A stretch of DNA of 64,000 bases from Tistrella mobilis. Lineage in GTDB: Bacteria; Pseudomonadota; Alphaproteobacteria; Tistrellales; Tistrellaceae. The notes beneath the pieces were generated by a model. That model was not told the DNA's origin, ran no database searches, and worked only from the letters and a program-made list of their open reading frames with translations. Shown piece after piece: positions 28,505 to 37,013 of the stretch; the first letter of the stretch is position 1; each line of letters opens with the position of its first letter. The stretch covers positions 3,719,501 through 3,783,500 of the forward strand of contig NZ_CP121017.1 of NCBI RefSeq assembly GCF_041468085.1, given 5' to 3'. The position numbers were made by a program, and so were the translations under genes.

Positions 28505-29491
28505 TCAGATCTCGTGATAGGCCCGAAACCAAGCGACGAAACGGGGTATACCATCGTCAATCGGAGTGCGCGGCGCAAAGCCCAAAAGCGTACGCGCCTG
28601 ATCGATGTCAGCATAGGTCGCCGGTACATCGCCTGGCTGCATCGGCTCCATGATCTTCACCGCCTCACGCCCGGTGGCCACCTCTATCGCCCGAATGAAA
28701 TCGTCGAGGGCCACAGGTGCGTTATTGCCCAGATTGAAGACGCGGTGCAGCACGCGACCCTCTCCGGCTTCAAAAGCCGGAGGCGCATCCAGGGCGGCCA
28801 CGACCCCCTGGGCGATGTCATCGACATAAGTGAAATCGCGCCGCATCCGCCCCTCGTTGAAGACCCGGATCGGACGCCCCTTCAGGATGGCATCGGTAAA
28901 CAGCCAGGCCGACATGTCGGGCCGCCCCCAGGGGCCATAGACGGTAAAGAACCGCAGTCCGGTCAGCGGCAGAGCATAGAGATGGGCGTAGGTATGGGCC
29001 ATCAGCTCCCCCGCCCGCTTGGTGGCAGCATAGAGCGACAGCGGGGTATCGACCCGATCCGCTTCGGAAAAGGGCAGCTGACGATTGGCGCCGTAAACCG
29101 ACGAAGAGGAGGCATAGACCATGTGCACCAGGCCGGGCAGATGGCGGGCAAGCTCCAGAAGACAGAGATGCCCCTCGACATTCGCCCGCGTATAGCTGTG
29201 CGGCGCCTCGATCGAATAGCGCACCCCGGCCTGGGCTGCCAGATGGATGATGCGATCGATCCGCGGCAGATGATCGCGCAGGGCCTCGATCGCGGCACGA
29301 TCCGCGATGTCCAGCCGGCGGAAGGCAAAGCCGGCGCGCCCCTCCAGCCGGGCCAGCCGGGCCCGCTTCAGGGCCGGATCGTAATAGTCGTTCAGGTCGT
29401 CGATGCCGAGAACCTCTTCCCCGCGATCGAGCAGCAGGGATGCCACGTGCGAGCCGATGAAGCCGGCGGCACCGGTGATGAGGACGGTCAT
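28505..29491 (-). CDS. UDP-glucuronate 4-epimerase-like SDR
   Basis: The 328-residue extended SDR has VLITGAAGFIGSHVASLLL, GIDDLNDYYDPALKRARL, YASSSSVYG and SLYAATKRAGELMAH (Tyr-x-x-x-Lys). It also shows FFTVYGPWGRPDMS and the C-terminal QPGDVPATYADI motif. The DLNDYYD and QPGDVPATYADI blocks are typical of UDP-glucuronate 4-epimerases (LspL/Cap1J type), which give UDP-galacturonate. I chose the ATG at 29491, preceded by GGAG at 9-base spacing. It lies upstream of the dehydrogenase gene. The dehydrogenase looks like the HexNAc type, so the true substrate of the pair is open. Confidence 0.85.
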   Translation of the reverse strand: MTVLITGAAGFIGSHVASLLLDRGEEVLGIDDLNDYYDPALKRARLARLEGRAGFAFRRLDIADRAAIEALRDHLPRIDRIIHLAAQAGVRYSIEAPHSYTRANVEGHLCLLELARHLPGLVHMVYASSSSVYGANRQLPFSEADRVDTPLSLYAATKRAGELMAHTYAHLYALPLTGLRFFTVYGPWGRPDMSAWLFTDAILKGRPIRVFNEGRMRRDFTYVDDIAQGVVAALDAPPAFEAGEGRVLHRVFNLGNNAPVALDDFIRAIEVATGREAVKIMEPMQPGDVPATYADIDQARTLLGFAPRTPIDDGIPRFVAWFRAYHEI

Positions 29492-29571
29492 GGCATGCGG
29501 CTCCGGCAATGGAGATCATCGCGAGGCAAGGTAGCGATGCGGATCCCGGATGTGAAGCATGTCGGGAAATC

Positions 29572-29605
29572 AAAAAGGCCCGCCCCGGTCATCCGGCGCA
29601 GGCCT
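29572..29605 (-). terminator. Rho-independent terminator after the ExoY-like gene
   Basis: On the minus strand a hairpin with outer arms AGGCC (29605-29601) and GGCCT (29580-29576), extended inward by mostly paired GC bases, is followed by a run of five U (29576-29572). It lies about 60 bases beyond the ExoY-like stop codon, so the next gene likely has its own promoter or receives read-through. Confidence 0.65.
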
Positions 29606-29667
29606 CTGAAAAGTCGGCGGCGTAGCAGCCGGCGGCAGACGATGGCCAACGAACGTCCCGGAGCGGG

Positions 29668-30351
29668 TCAGTACGCGCCGCTGTTGGGCGAGAAGACCAC
29701 CCGCACGGTCTGGAACAGCAGCTTCAGGTCCAGAAGCGGCGTCCAGTTCTCGAGATAGGTGCGGTTGAAGGCGATGCGCGAGTCATAGTCGCTGTCGGTC
29801 CGGCCGTTGATCTGCCAGAGACCGGTGATACCCGGACGCAGCGACGTATACTCCACCAGGGTCGCCCCCCAGCGGGAAGTCTCATGCAGAGCCATGGGGC
29901 GCGGCCCCACAAGGCTCATGTCACCGCGCAGCACATTCCACAGCTGCGGGAGTTCGTCCAAGCTGGTCTTGCGCAGGATTCGGCCGATGCCAGTGATACG
30001 CGGATCCTTGCGCAGCTTTTCGAACTGCTCCCACTCGGCGCGTGCCTCGGCGTCGCGGGCGAGCAGATCCTTGAGCAGCTTGTCCGCATTCGGGACCATC
30101 GAGCGGAATTTGTAGCACTTGAAACGGTTACCACGATAACCGAGCCGCTCATGACCGTAGAAGATCGGCCCCTTCGTGGTCGCGACGCACAGCCCGAGGA
30201 TCAGGAAGAGCGGCGACAGAAGCAGCAGCAGCGTCGCGGCGCCCACGATATCGAATGCACGCTTGAAGATACGAGCCCCGGTCGTGGTCGCCGGAACCAC
30301 GCCGCGATCAAGGCTCGCCTCGAACACGTGGCTGGTGTTGACATCCGTCAT
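29668..30351 (-). CDS. Initiating sugar-phosphate transferase (ExoY/WbaP C-domain type)
   Basis: The 227-residue product is a short polyprenyl-phosphate sugar-1-phosphate transferase that loads the first sugar onto undecaprenyl phosphate. A hydrophobic helix (VGAATLLLLLSPLFLILGLC) is followed by GPIFYGHERLGYRGNRFKCY, KFRSM, KTSLDELPQLWNVLRGDMS, LVGPRP and LRPGITGLWQINGR. All are diagnostic for the family's catalytic domain. It lacks the large N-terminal membrane region of WbaP, so it is the compact ExoY-like form. The ATG at 30351 (MTDVN) gives a short N-terminus. It is the first gene of the minus-strand locus and ends in a terminator. Confidence 0.9.
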   Translation of the reverse strand: MTDVNTSHVFEASLDRGVVPATTTGARIFKRAFDIVGAATLLLLLSPLFLILGLCVATTKGPIFYGHERLGYRGNRFKCYKFRSMVPNADKLLKDLLARDAEARAEWEQFEKLRKDPRITGIGRILRKTSLDELPQLWNVLRGDMSLVGPRPMALHETSRWGATLVEYTSLRPGITGLWQINGRTDSDYDSRIAFNRTYLENWTPLLDLKLLFQTVRVVFSPNSGAY

Positions 30352-30833
30352 GATGCTTGCCCGCTTGACGTTAATTATGCTCACCCGACTGCCGGACCGT
30401 ACAACGCATTCCGTCGACGTCGCCCTTGAAGCGAAGACAGTCCGTGGTTCCAGTCGGGGCGGTCGTTTCCGGGGGCTTGATCCATCGTCGGATGCACCGC
30501 CCGGCCCGCACTGCATTGATTGCTTAACTTATACCGCGCATGTCCCCTATAGCCAACCCGGATTCCGCAGCGCACAAATCCCCTGAACGGGGGATCGGCG
30601 GAAGCCCGATCGACGGCCGGGGCCATCACGTCGGCGACGGTAGCAGATTGTTAACCATACGCCTAGACGACCCAGACGCGATGATCGTGCGGAAAATGAA
30701 CGGACTGCGGCATGGCAGCCATGCATTCTCCCACCTTGATGGCGGATTTCCCGTTGGAGAGGGCCGCCCCGGGTGTTAATCATTGGACCGGTTTGACCGT
30801 CCGCATTTTCAGGGCCTGGAGCAACGACTTCGC
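30352..30833. promoter_or_regulatory. Divergent intergenic region, 482 bases
   Basis: This gap separates the first gene of the minus-strand locus from a plus-strand SDR gene, so it should hold both promoters. It contains AT-rich patches (attgcttaacttata near 30520, gattgttaacc near 30647, ttaatcattgg near 30776, ttgacgttaattatgc near 30367) in a GC-rich setting. Several of these share a TTAA core. I see no gene; the short frames inside lack ribosome sites and family features. No clear -35/-10 pair with correct spacing stood out. Confidence 0.45.
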
Positions 30834-31637
30834 ATGCGCATTCTCGTCTTTGGCGGCGGAAGCCTGCTCGCCCGCGCCTTCACCGGGAGAGTCATATCCG
30901 GCGGGTCGCTCCGGATCGCCCGGCATGACGACATCGATGCCCCCGACCTGATGGACGGGATCGACGTCGTGGTGAATTTCGCCCGCCACCCCGACGACAT
31001 GCGCCTGCCCCACGCCCCGGAACGGGACGTCGATCTCCGCCTGGCCCGACGCATGGCCGGAACGCGGGCGCGCTATGTGATGCTGAGTTCCCGCAAGGTC
31101 TATGCCGCCGACGCACAGCAGGACGCGACCGAAGACGCTCCGCTGTCCGGGCTCGACGTCTATGGTCGCAACAAGGTTGCAGCGGAAGCCGCCCTGCGGG
31201 ACCTGCTGCCCCCGGATCGGCTCACGGTGTTGCGTATCGGCAACGTCATCGGCCCGGAGCGCATTCCCGGACGCCGCAGCTTCATGGGGTTCATGCTGAA
31301 CACACTTGCCGACACGGGTGAAATCGTGTTCGACATGAGCCCGTTCGTCTCGCGCGACTTTGTGACGGTGGAACATTTCGCGGCCCAGCTTGGCAGAGTC
31401 GTCGAACTCGGTCTGACCGGCACGTACAATCTGTCCTCGGGAACAGGCATCATGTGTGGCGAGCTTGCCCTTGCCGTGATCCGCGGACATGGCAGGGGGC
31501 AGCTGCGGATCATCGATCCGCGCCATGCCGACGCCTTCCGCCTGGACGTCTCGCGCCTCGTTCGTGAAACCGGCCTCAGACAGACGGCCGACGAAATCAT
31601 CAGCTACTGTTACAATCTGGGAAGGGCTCTTGGATAA
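30834..31637 (+). CDS. NAD-dependent sugar-nucleotide SDR (epimerase/reductase)
   Basis: The 267-residue product is a short SDR with the nucleotide-binding start ILVFGGGSLLARAF, the active-site Ser in MLSSRKVYA, and the Tyr-x-x-x-Lys pair in DVYGRNKVAAE. Family resemblance is to sugar-nucleotide epimerases and dTDP-4-dehydrorhamnose reductase-like proteins. The loop GGGSLLA departs from the usual TGxxGxxG. It overlaps the start of an RmlB-like dehydratase gene by one base, so the pair probably catalyse consecutive steps (dehydration and reduction). I chose the ATG at 30834 because MRILVFGG begins the first strand; an ATG at 30783 is upstream. Confidence 0.7.
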   Translation: MRILVFGGGSLLARAFTGRVISGGSLRIARHDDIDAPDLMDGIDVVVNFARHPDDMRLPHAPERDVDLRLARRMAGTRARYVMLSSRKVYAADAQQDATEDAPLSGLDVYGRNKVAAEAALRDLLPPDRLTVLRIGNVIGPERIPGRRSFMGFMLNTLADTGEIVFDMSPFVSRDFVTVEHFAAQLGRVVELGLTGTYNLSSGTGIMCGELALAVIRGHGRGQLRIIDPRHADAFRLDVSRLVRETGLRQTADEIISYCYNLGRALG

Positions 31638-32659
31638 TGCCGAAGATCGTCATCACCGGCGGCGCAGGCTTCATCGGGTCGCATATCACCGACCACATCT
31701 GCGAGCAGTTCCCAGATCATGACGTGGTCGTCTTCGACAAGATGACCTATGCGGCCGATTTCCGGAACATCCAGACGCTGGCGACCAGCGAGCGCATCGA
31801 GCTTGTGGTCGGCGACATCTGCGATTTCGACCTGGCCTGCCGGGTGGTCGACGGCGCGGATTATGTGATCCATGCCGCAGCCGAAAGCCATGTCGACAAT
31901 TCCTTCGGCAACTCTCTGCTCTTCACCATGACCAATGTCTACGGCACCCATGCCATGATGGAGGCCTGCCGGCGGATGGGCGTGAAGCGCATCGTTCACG
32001 TCTCCACCGACGAGGTCTATGGCGAGGTTCTGGACGGGGCGGCCGACGAGAGCACGGTGCTGAACCCCACCAACCCCTATTCGGCATCGAAGGCCGGCGC
32101 CGAGATGATCATCTCGGGCTATCTGCATTCGTACAAAATGCCGATCGTCACCGTGCGCGGGAACAACATCTACGGCATCCGTCAGTACCCCGAGAAGATC
32201 ATCCCGCGCTTCTCGCTGCTGCTGGAATGCGGCAAGAAGCTGACGATCCACGGCACGGGCAACAATCGCCGCCACTTCCTGGCCGCACAGGATTTCGCCG
32301 CCGCCATCGCCCTGCTGATGCGCAAGGGCGAGATCGGCGAGATCTACAATATCGGTTCTGAAGACGAATTCGAGAACATTGTCGTCGCGCGCATGATTGC
32401 CGAAAACTTCGGTTACAAGCTGGACGACGTGGTCGATTTCGTGCCGGACCGCCCGTTCAACGACCGGCGGTATGCGATCAACAGCACCAAGATCCGCGAA
32501 CTCGGCTGGGCGCCCAGGCGCAGCCTGCTCGACGATCTGCCGACGGTCGTGCGCTGGTATCGCGACAACGCCCCCCGCTTCCGCCGGCTGATGAGCACCT
32601 TCGAAAGCCATAGCGCCGACATCGACATCGATCTGCGCGCCATCACTCACGGCGCCTGA
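31637..32659 (+). CDS. RmlB-like nucleotide-sugar 4,6-dehydratase
   Basis: The 340-residue extended SDR has IVITGGAGFIGSHITDHI, TYAADFRNIQTL, HAAAESHVDNSF, HVSTDEVYGEV (Thr-Asp-Glu of dehydratases) and NPYSASKAGAEM (Tyr-x-x-x-Lys). This is the pattern of dTDP-glucose 4,6-dehydratase and relatives. The usual RCSNNYG motif is changed to RGNNIYG, so the nucleotide or sugar may differ from classical RmlB. No RmlA, RmlC or RmlD gene is adjacent. It overlaps the preceding SDR gene by one base (TAATG), a strong sign of an operon. Confidence 0.82.
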   Translation: MPKIVITGGAGFIGSHITDHICEQFPDHDVVVFDKMTYAADFRNIQTLATSERIELVVGDICDFDLACRVVDGADYVIHAAAESHVDNSFGNSLLFTMTNVYGTHAMMEACRRMGVKRIVHVSTDEVYGEVLDGAADESTVLNPTNPYSASKAGAEMIISGYLHSYKMPIVTVRGNNIYGIRQYPEKIIPRFSLLLECGKKLTIHGTGNNRRHFLAAQDFAAAIALLMRKGEIGEIYNIGSEDEFENIVVARMIAENFGYKLDDVVDFVPDRPFNDRRYAINSTKIRELGWAPRRSLLDDLPTVVRWYRDNAPRFRRLMSTFESHSADIDIDLRAITHGA

Positions 32660-32683
32660 TCCGGCATCAACCTGCGGCCTCCG

Positions 32684-32708
32684 ATGCCCGCCGGTCTCCG
32701 GCGGGCAT
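32684..32708 (+). terminator. Hairpin after the RmlB-like gene
   Basis: The arms atgcccgccgg and ccggcgggcat form a perfect 11-bp stem with a 3-base loop, 24 bases after the stop codon. It is followed by tctcctg rather than a T-run, so termination may be partial. Confidence 0.5.
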
Positions 32709-32739
32709 TCTCCTGCGTACAAACAACATAAATTAATTG

Positions 32740-32780
32740 TTGAAATTTTATTTTCATTTAGTCTATATGAAAAATAGACT
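32740..32780 (+). promoter_or_regulatory. Promoter with overlapping operator-like repeat, sulfate transporter
   Basis: An AT-rich island upstream of the sulfate-binding protein gene contains TTGAAA (32740-32745) and TATATG (32764-32769) with an 18-base spacer. An inverted repeat, agtctat (32760-32766) and atagact (32774-32780), overlaps the -10 box. This could be the site of a sulfur regulator (CysB/Cbl type), but the regulator is not in the window. About 140 bases of leader separate it from the start codon. Confidence 0.5.
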
Positions 32781-32912
32781 TGATTCCCTTTTGACGCTGC
32801 GGCCTCATGGAAATCGCAAGGCAGGCATCCGTACCGCGGACGGGTCCGGCCATCGCCCTCGCCCCCGATCAAGTCCGGGACCCCTGTCCCGCCTCTACCG
32901 GAGCCCCGATCG

Positions 32913-33959
32913 ATGACCCGGAACCATGACATTCGTCCGGCACGGCATCTGCGATACATCGCAAGCGCAGCCCTGATTGCAGCCACCATCCTCGCCTCCT
33001 CGGTGATCGCCCCCGCAAAGGCCGCAGACGTCGAATTGCTCAACGTCTCCTACGACCCCACCCGGGAGCTGTACAAAGACGTCAACAGGGCCTTTGCCGC
33101 AAAATGGCAGGCGGAAACCGGCGATACCCTCACCATCCGCCAGAGCCATGGCGGATCGGGCAAGCAGGCACGCAGCGTGATCGACGGGCTGGAGGCGGAT
33201 GTCGTGACCCTGGCACTTGCCTATGACATCGATGCCATCGCCGACAATGGCGGCGCTCTCCGCCAGGACTGGCAGACGGCATTGCCCGACAATTCGGCCC
33301 CCTACACCTCGACCATCGTGCTTCTGGTCCGCAAGGGCAACCCCAAGGGGATCAAGGACTGGGACGATCTGCTCAAGCCCGGGGTGCAGGTGATCACCCC
33401 CAACCCCAAAACCTCGGGCGGCGCGCGCTGGAACTACCTTGCGGCCTGGGGCTATGCGCTCGATCAGGGCCGCGATGCGGCCGGCGCCCGCGACTTCGTG
33501 AAGGCGCTGTTCGCCAATGTACCGGTGCTCGACAGCGGCGCCCGCGGCTCGACCACGACCTTCGTCCAGCGCGGCATCGGCGATGTTCTGCTGGCCTGGG
33601 AAAACGAAGCCCTGCTGGCGGTGAACGAACTCGGCCCCGATGCCTTCGATATCGTCGTGCCCTCGCTCTCGATCCTGGCGGAGCCGCCGGTGGCCGTGGT
33701 CGACCGGTTCGTCGACGCCCACGGCACCCGCAAGGTTGCCGAGGCCTATCTGAATTTCCTCTACACGGTCGAGGGCCAGGAACTGGCAGCAAAGCACTTC
33801 TATCGCCCGCGTAACGCCGAGGTGGCTGCCCGCCATGCCGCCACCTTCCCTGAGGTGAAACTGTTCACCATTGATGCGGTGTTCGGTGGCTGGCGCAAGG
33901 TCCAGGCCGAGCACTTCAACGATGGCGGCATTTTCGACCAGATCGTCGCGAAGAAGTGA
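32913..33959 (+). CDS. Sulfate/thiosulfate ABC transporter substrate-binding protein
   Basis: The 348-residue periplasmic protein begins with a signal peptide cleaved near PAKAADVE. It has the Sbp/CysP pattern [52 protein letters not shown] and [20 protein letters not shown]. These include the Ser/Gly residues that bind the sulfate ion. The ATG has GGAG nine bases upstream. It heads an operon with two permease genes. Sbp (sulfate) and CysP (thiosulfate) cannot be told apart with confidence here. Confidence 0.92.
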   Translation: MTRNHDIRPARHLRYIASAALIAATILASSVIAPAKAADVELLNVSYDPTRELYKDVNRAFAAKWQAETGDTLTIRQSHGGSGKQARSVIDGLEADVVTLALAYDIDAIADNGGALRQDWQTALPDNSAPYTSTIVLLVRKGNPKGIKDWDDLLKPGVQVITPNPKTSGGARWNYLAAWGYALDQGRDAAGARDFVKALFANVPVLDSGARGSTTTFVQRGIGDVLLAWENEALLAVNELGPDAFDIVVPSLSILAEPPVAVVDRFVDAHGTRKVAEAYLNFLYTVEGQELAAKHFYRPRNAEVAARHAATFPEVKLFTIDAVFGGWRKVQAEHFNDGGIFDQIVAKK

Positions 33960-33964
33960 ACCAT

Positions 33965-34813
33965 ATGCGTGCCATCATGGGCCGCAGCGTCCGCGCCGGT
34001 GCCGGCCCCCTGCCGGGGTTCGGGCCGGCGCTTGGCCTGACGCTGACCTGGTTGTCGCTGATCGTGCTGATCCCGCTTGCCGCCGTGTTCGTCCGCGCCT
34101 CGGGGCTGGGGGCGGACGAAATCCTGGCCAAGACCTTCTCGGATCGCGCCCTTGCCGCTTATCGGCTCAGTTTCGGCGGCGCATTGATCGCCGCGGCCGT
34201 CTCCAGCCTTGCCGGGCTGCTGATCGCCTGGGTGCTGGTGCGTTACGACTTTCCCGGCCGGCGCCTTGCCGATGCGGTCGTCGACCTGCCCTTCGCCCTG
34301 CCGACGGCGGTTGCCGGTATTGCGCTGACGGCCCTGACGGCGCCCAACGGCCTGATCGGGGCACCGCTTGCCGCCGTCGGCATCCGGATCGCCTTCACGC
34401 CGGTGGGCGTGATCGTGGCCATGGTGTTCATCGGCCTGCCCTTCGTGGTCCGCACCGTGCAGCCGGTGCTGGAAGATCTGGATCGTGAGGTCGAAGAGGC
34501 GGCAGCCTCGCTCGGCGCGGGCCGCCGCCAGATCCTGTGGCGGGTGATCCTGCCGGCCCTGGCACCCGGCCTCTCTGCCGGTTTCGCCCTCGCCTTCGCG
34601 CGGGCGGTGGGGGAATACGGCTCGGTGATCTTCATCGCCGGCAACATGCCGGGGGTAAGCGAAATCGCACCACTCCTCATCGTGATCAGCCTGGAGCAGT
34701 ACGACTATGCCGGCGCCTCGGCGATCGCCGCCGTGATGCTGATCGCGTCGTTCATCCTGCTGCTGATCGTCAACGGCCTGGATGCCCGCCGCCGTCGGGC
34801 CATGGAGGGGTGA
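33965..34813 (+). CDS. cysT: Sulfate ABC transporter permease CysT (CysU)
   Basis: The 282-residue inner-membrane permease has about six membrane helices and the EAA loop [20 protein letters not shown], by which it contacts the ATPase. The [15 protein letters not shown] segment is typical of CysT. It starts five bases after the binding-protein stop; a GTG at 33956 that overlaps the stop is an alternative start. CysT and CysW form the channel of the sulfate/thiosulfate importer. Confidence 0.92.
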   Translation: MRAIMGRSVRAGAGPLPGFGPALGLTLTWLSLIVLIPLAAVFVRASGLGADEILAKTFSDRALAAYRLSFGGALIAAAVSSLAGLLIAWVLVRYDFPGRRLADAVVDLPFALPTAVAGIALTALTAPNGLIGAPLAAVGIRIAFTPVGVIVAMVFIGLPFVVRTVQPVLEDLDREVEEAAASLGAGRRQILWRVILPALAPGLSAGFALAFARAVGEYGSVIFIAGNMPGVSEIAPLLIVISLEQYDYAGASAIAAVMLIASFILLLIVNGLDARRRRAMEG

Positions 34814-34817
34814 GCCG

Positions 34818-35672
34818 ATGACGAAGATCCCTCCCCTCCGGCAACAGTCGGTGCCGCTGACCGAAAGCCGGCCGGTGCGCATCCTCGCCGTCGCAGCCGC
34901 ACTCTCGATCCTGGTCGCCTTCCTGGTTCTGCCGCTCTTCAGCGTTTTCGCCCAGGCCATGGCCAAGGGCGCCGGCGCGTTTCTGGAAGCGATCCGCGAG
35001 CCCGACGCCCTGGCAGCAATCCGGCTGACCCTGATGGTGGCCGCAATCGCCGTCCCCGCCAACCTGATCTTCGGCATCGCTGCCGCCTGGGCGATCACCC
35101 GCTTCGACTTCCGCGGCCGCAACCTGCTGATCTCGCTGATCGACCTGCCCTTCTCGGTCTCGCCGGTGATTTCGGGCCTGGTCTGGGTGCTGCTGTTCGG
35201 CGCCCATGGCTGGTTCGGTCCCTGGCTGGCAGCCCATGGGCTCAAGATCGTGTTCGCGGTGCCGGGGCTGGTCCTGGCGACGATCTTCGTCACTTTCCCC
35301 TTCGTCGCGCGCGAGCTGATCCCGCTGATGCTGGCCCAGGGCCGCGACGAGGAAGAGGCGGCGCTGACGCTCGGCGCCGGGTGGTTCACCATCATGCGCC
35401 GGGTGACGCTGCCCAATGTCCGCAACGGCCTGCTTGCCGGCATCCTGCTGTGCAATGCGCGGGCGATGGGCGAGTTCGGCGCAGTATCGGTGGTCTCGGG
35501 CCATATCCGCGGCCTGACCAATACCATGCCGCTGCATGTGGAAATCCTCTACAACGAGTATGACTATGTCGGCGCCTTCGCCGTGGCATCGCTGCTTGCC
35601 CTGCTGGCACTCGTCACCCTGGTCGTGAAAACCCTGCTGGAACGCGGCCATCGCCGGACCGGCGCCCACTGA
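34818..35672 (+). CDS. cysW: Sulfate ABC transporter permease CysW
   Basis: The 284-residue partner permease has about six membrane helices, the [20 protein letters not shown] segment characteristic of CysW, and the EAA loop [22 protein letters not shown] strong GGAGG lies ahead of the ATG at 34818, and the gene follows cysT by four bases. The expected next gene, cysA (ATPase), is absent: the operon ends with a strong terminator at 35705. Confidence 0.93.
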   Translation: MTKIPPLRQQSVPLTESRPVRILAVAAALSILVAFLVLPLFSVFAQAMAKGAGAFLEAIREPDALAAIRLTLMVAAIAVPANLIFGIAAAWAITRFDFRGRNLLISLIDLPFSVSPVISGLVWVLLFGAHGWFGPWLAAHGLKIVFAVPGLVLATIFVTFPFVARELIPLMLAQGRDEEEAALTLGAGWFTIMRRVTLPNVRNGLLAGILLCNARAMGEFGAVSVVSGHIRGLTNTMPLHVEILYNEYDYVGAFAVASLLALLALVTLVVKTLLERGHRRTGAH

Positions 35673-35704
35673 CCGTACGGCCTCGCCGAACCCGACATTC
35701 CATG

Positions 35705-35734
35705 CCCCCGCCGGCCCGCCCGGCGGGGGTTTTT
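35705..35734 (+). terminator. Rho-independent terminator of the sulfate transporter operon
   Basis: A perfect 10-bp GC stem (CCCCCGCCGG / CCGGCGGGGG) with a 5-base loop is followed by TTTTT. It lies 33 bases after the cysW stop, which marks the true end of the operon. Confidence 0.88.
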
Positions 35735-35782
35735 CATGCGTACCCGGCCCGTCGCCCACCGGCGTGCCAGAGACAATTTATG

Positions 35783-35811
35783 TTGCTAGATGATAATTAG
35801 CTTAATATCTT
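35783..35811 (+). promoter_or_regulatory. Candidate promoter of the TRAP operon
   Basis: TTGCTA (35783-35788) and TATCTT (35806-35811) are spaced by 17 bases in a conspicuously AT-rich patch between the cysW terminator and dctP. The spacer and -10 region contain an imperfect inverted repeat (gataattagcttaatatc) that could bind a regulator. Confidence 0.45.
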
Positions 35812-35876
35812 TCTTCGATCCGACGTGCGGATAACCATCTGACGCGACGGCCTAAAAAAAATGAGGGAGGAAACAG

Positions 35877-36935
35877 ATGAAACGCCTTGCCGGACCGTTT
35901 CTGGCAGCAGCCTGCGCGCTTGCGGCAGCCCTGCCCGCCGCAGCCGAGACCCGTCTGATTCATGCCGAACCCGGGCCGAACCGCGGTGTGCGTGCCGAAG
36001 CCACCGAATGGTGGATCGGCGAGGCCGCGCGCCGCAGCGGCGGCGAGCTGGCCTTCGACATCCATTGGGGCGGGGCGCTGTTCGGGGCCAATGCCGCGCT
36101 GACCTCGATCACAAACGGGGTGGCCGATAGCGGGCTGATCGTCGGATCCTATCTCGAATCCGAATTTCCCGAGCTGTATATGGGCGACCTGCCGCTGTCG
36201 GAGCGCGATCCCTGGGTCACCATGCATGCGATGAACGAGATCCTGTCGTCCTATCCCGCCGTTCAGACGGCGCTGGCGGACAAGAACCTCGCCTATCTCG
36301 GCATCTATGCGACCTCGCCGCTGCAGATCGGCTGCCGCAACGACGCGCTGACCACGGTCGACGACGTCAAGGGCATGAAGATGCGCTATGGCGGGGTCTA
36401 TGGGCCGGTCTTTTCGGCACTGGGAGGCAACATGGTCGAGATGTCGATCTACGACACCTTCCAGGGCATGGAGACCGGGCTGATCGACTGCACGCCCACC
36501 TATGCCTATTTCGCGGTCGCGACCAAGCTGGACGAAATGCTCGACAGCCTGACCCCGATCAAGCTGAGCCCGGCGAGCAGCGTTGCCACCTTCATGAACC
36601 GCGACGTGTTCGAAGATCTGTCGCCCGAGCATCGCAAGGTGCTGGAGGGGCTGCGCGCCGAGGTGATCGACCATTTCGCCGAACGGCTGAGCAAGGCCGA
36701 TGCGGATGCGATGAAGAAGATGACCACCCGCGAGAAGCCGGTGGTGGTCTACAACCTCACCCCCGAAGACGATGCCAGGATCCTTGAGGCCGCCCAGCCG
36801 GTGATCACACAGTGGAAGGCCTCCGCCACCGCCAAAGGCTTCGATGCCGAGGCGCTGCTCGCCGAATACAAGCGGCTGCTCGACAAATGGGCGAAGATCC
36901 GCGACACGCAGGGCTATCCCTGGGAGCGCGGCTGA
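35877..36935 (+). CDS. dctP: TRAP transporter substrate-binding protein (DctP family)
   Basis: The 352-residue periplasmic protein has a signal peptide cleaved near LPAAAET. DctP-type features follow: FDIHWGGALFGANAALTSITNGV, LPLSERDPWV, GMKMRYGGVYGPVFSALGGN and VEMSIYDTFQGMETGLIDC. The conserved Arg (MKMRY) normally holds the substrate carboxylate. An AGGGAGG ribosome site precedes the ATG. It heads a complete dctP-dctQ-dctM set. The substrate is unknown; the unusual Trp- and Gly-rich pocket segment would need modelling. Confidence 0.9.
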   Translation: MKRLAGPFLAAACALAAALPAAAETRLIHAEPGPNRGVRAEATEWWIGEAARRSGGELAFDIHWGGALFGANAALTSITNGVADSGLIVGSYLESEFPELYMGDLPLSERDPWVTMHAMNEILSSYPAVQTALADKNLAYLGIYATSPLQIGCRNDALTTVDDVKGMKMRYGGVYGPVFSALGGNMVEMSIYDTFQGMETGLIDCTPTYAYFAVATKLDEMLDSLTPIKLSPASSVATFMNRDVFEDLSPEHRKVLEGLRAEVIDHFAERLSKADADAMKKMTTREKPVVVYNLTPEDDARILEAAQPVITQWKASATAKGFDAEALLAEYKRLLDKWAKIRDTQGYPWERG

Positions 36936-37013
36936 GACCGGCGCCCGGCGCCCTGGGGGAGCATGGCGCTTCCCCGGGCGACGGGCGGCCGGCCCGGCAC
37001 GGAGGCCCCACGG

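Noticed and set aside
30540-30779. Short frames in the divergent region 30352-30833
   Set aside because: They lack ribosome sites, have scattered composition and cover what should be promoter sequence.
36963-37013. An upstream ATG for dctQ
   Set aside because: Its purine run is too close to the codon and the added residues are Gly/Arg/Pro-rich; a better ribosome site precedes the ATG at 37014.
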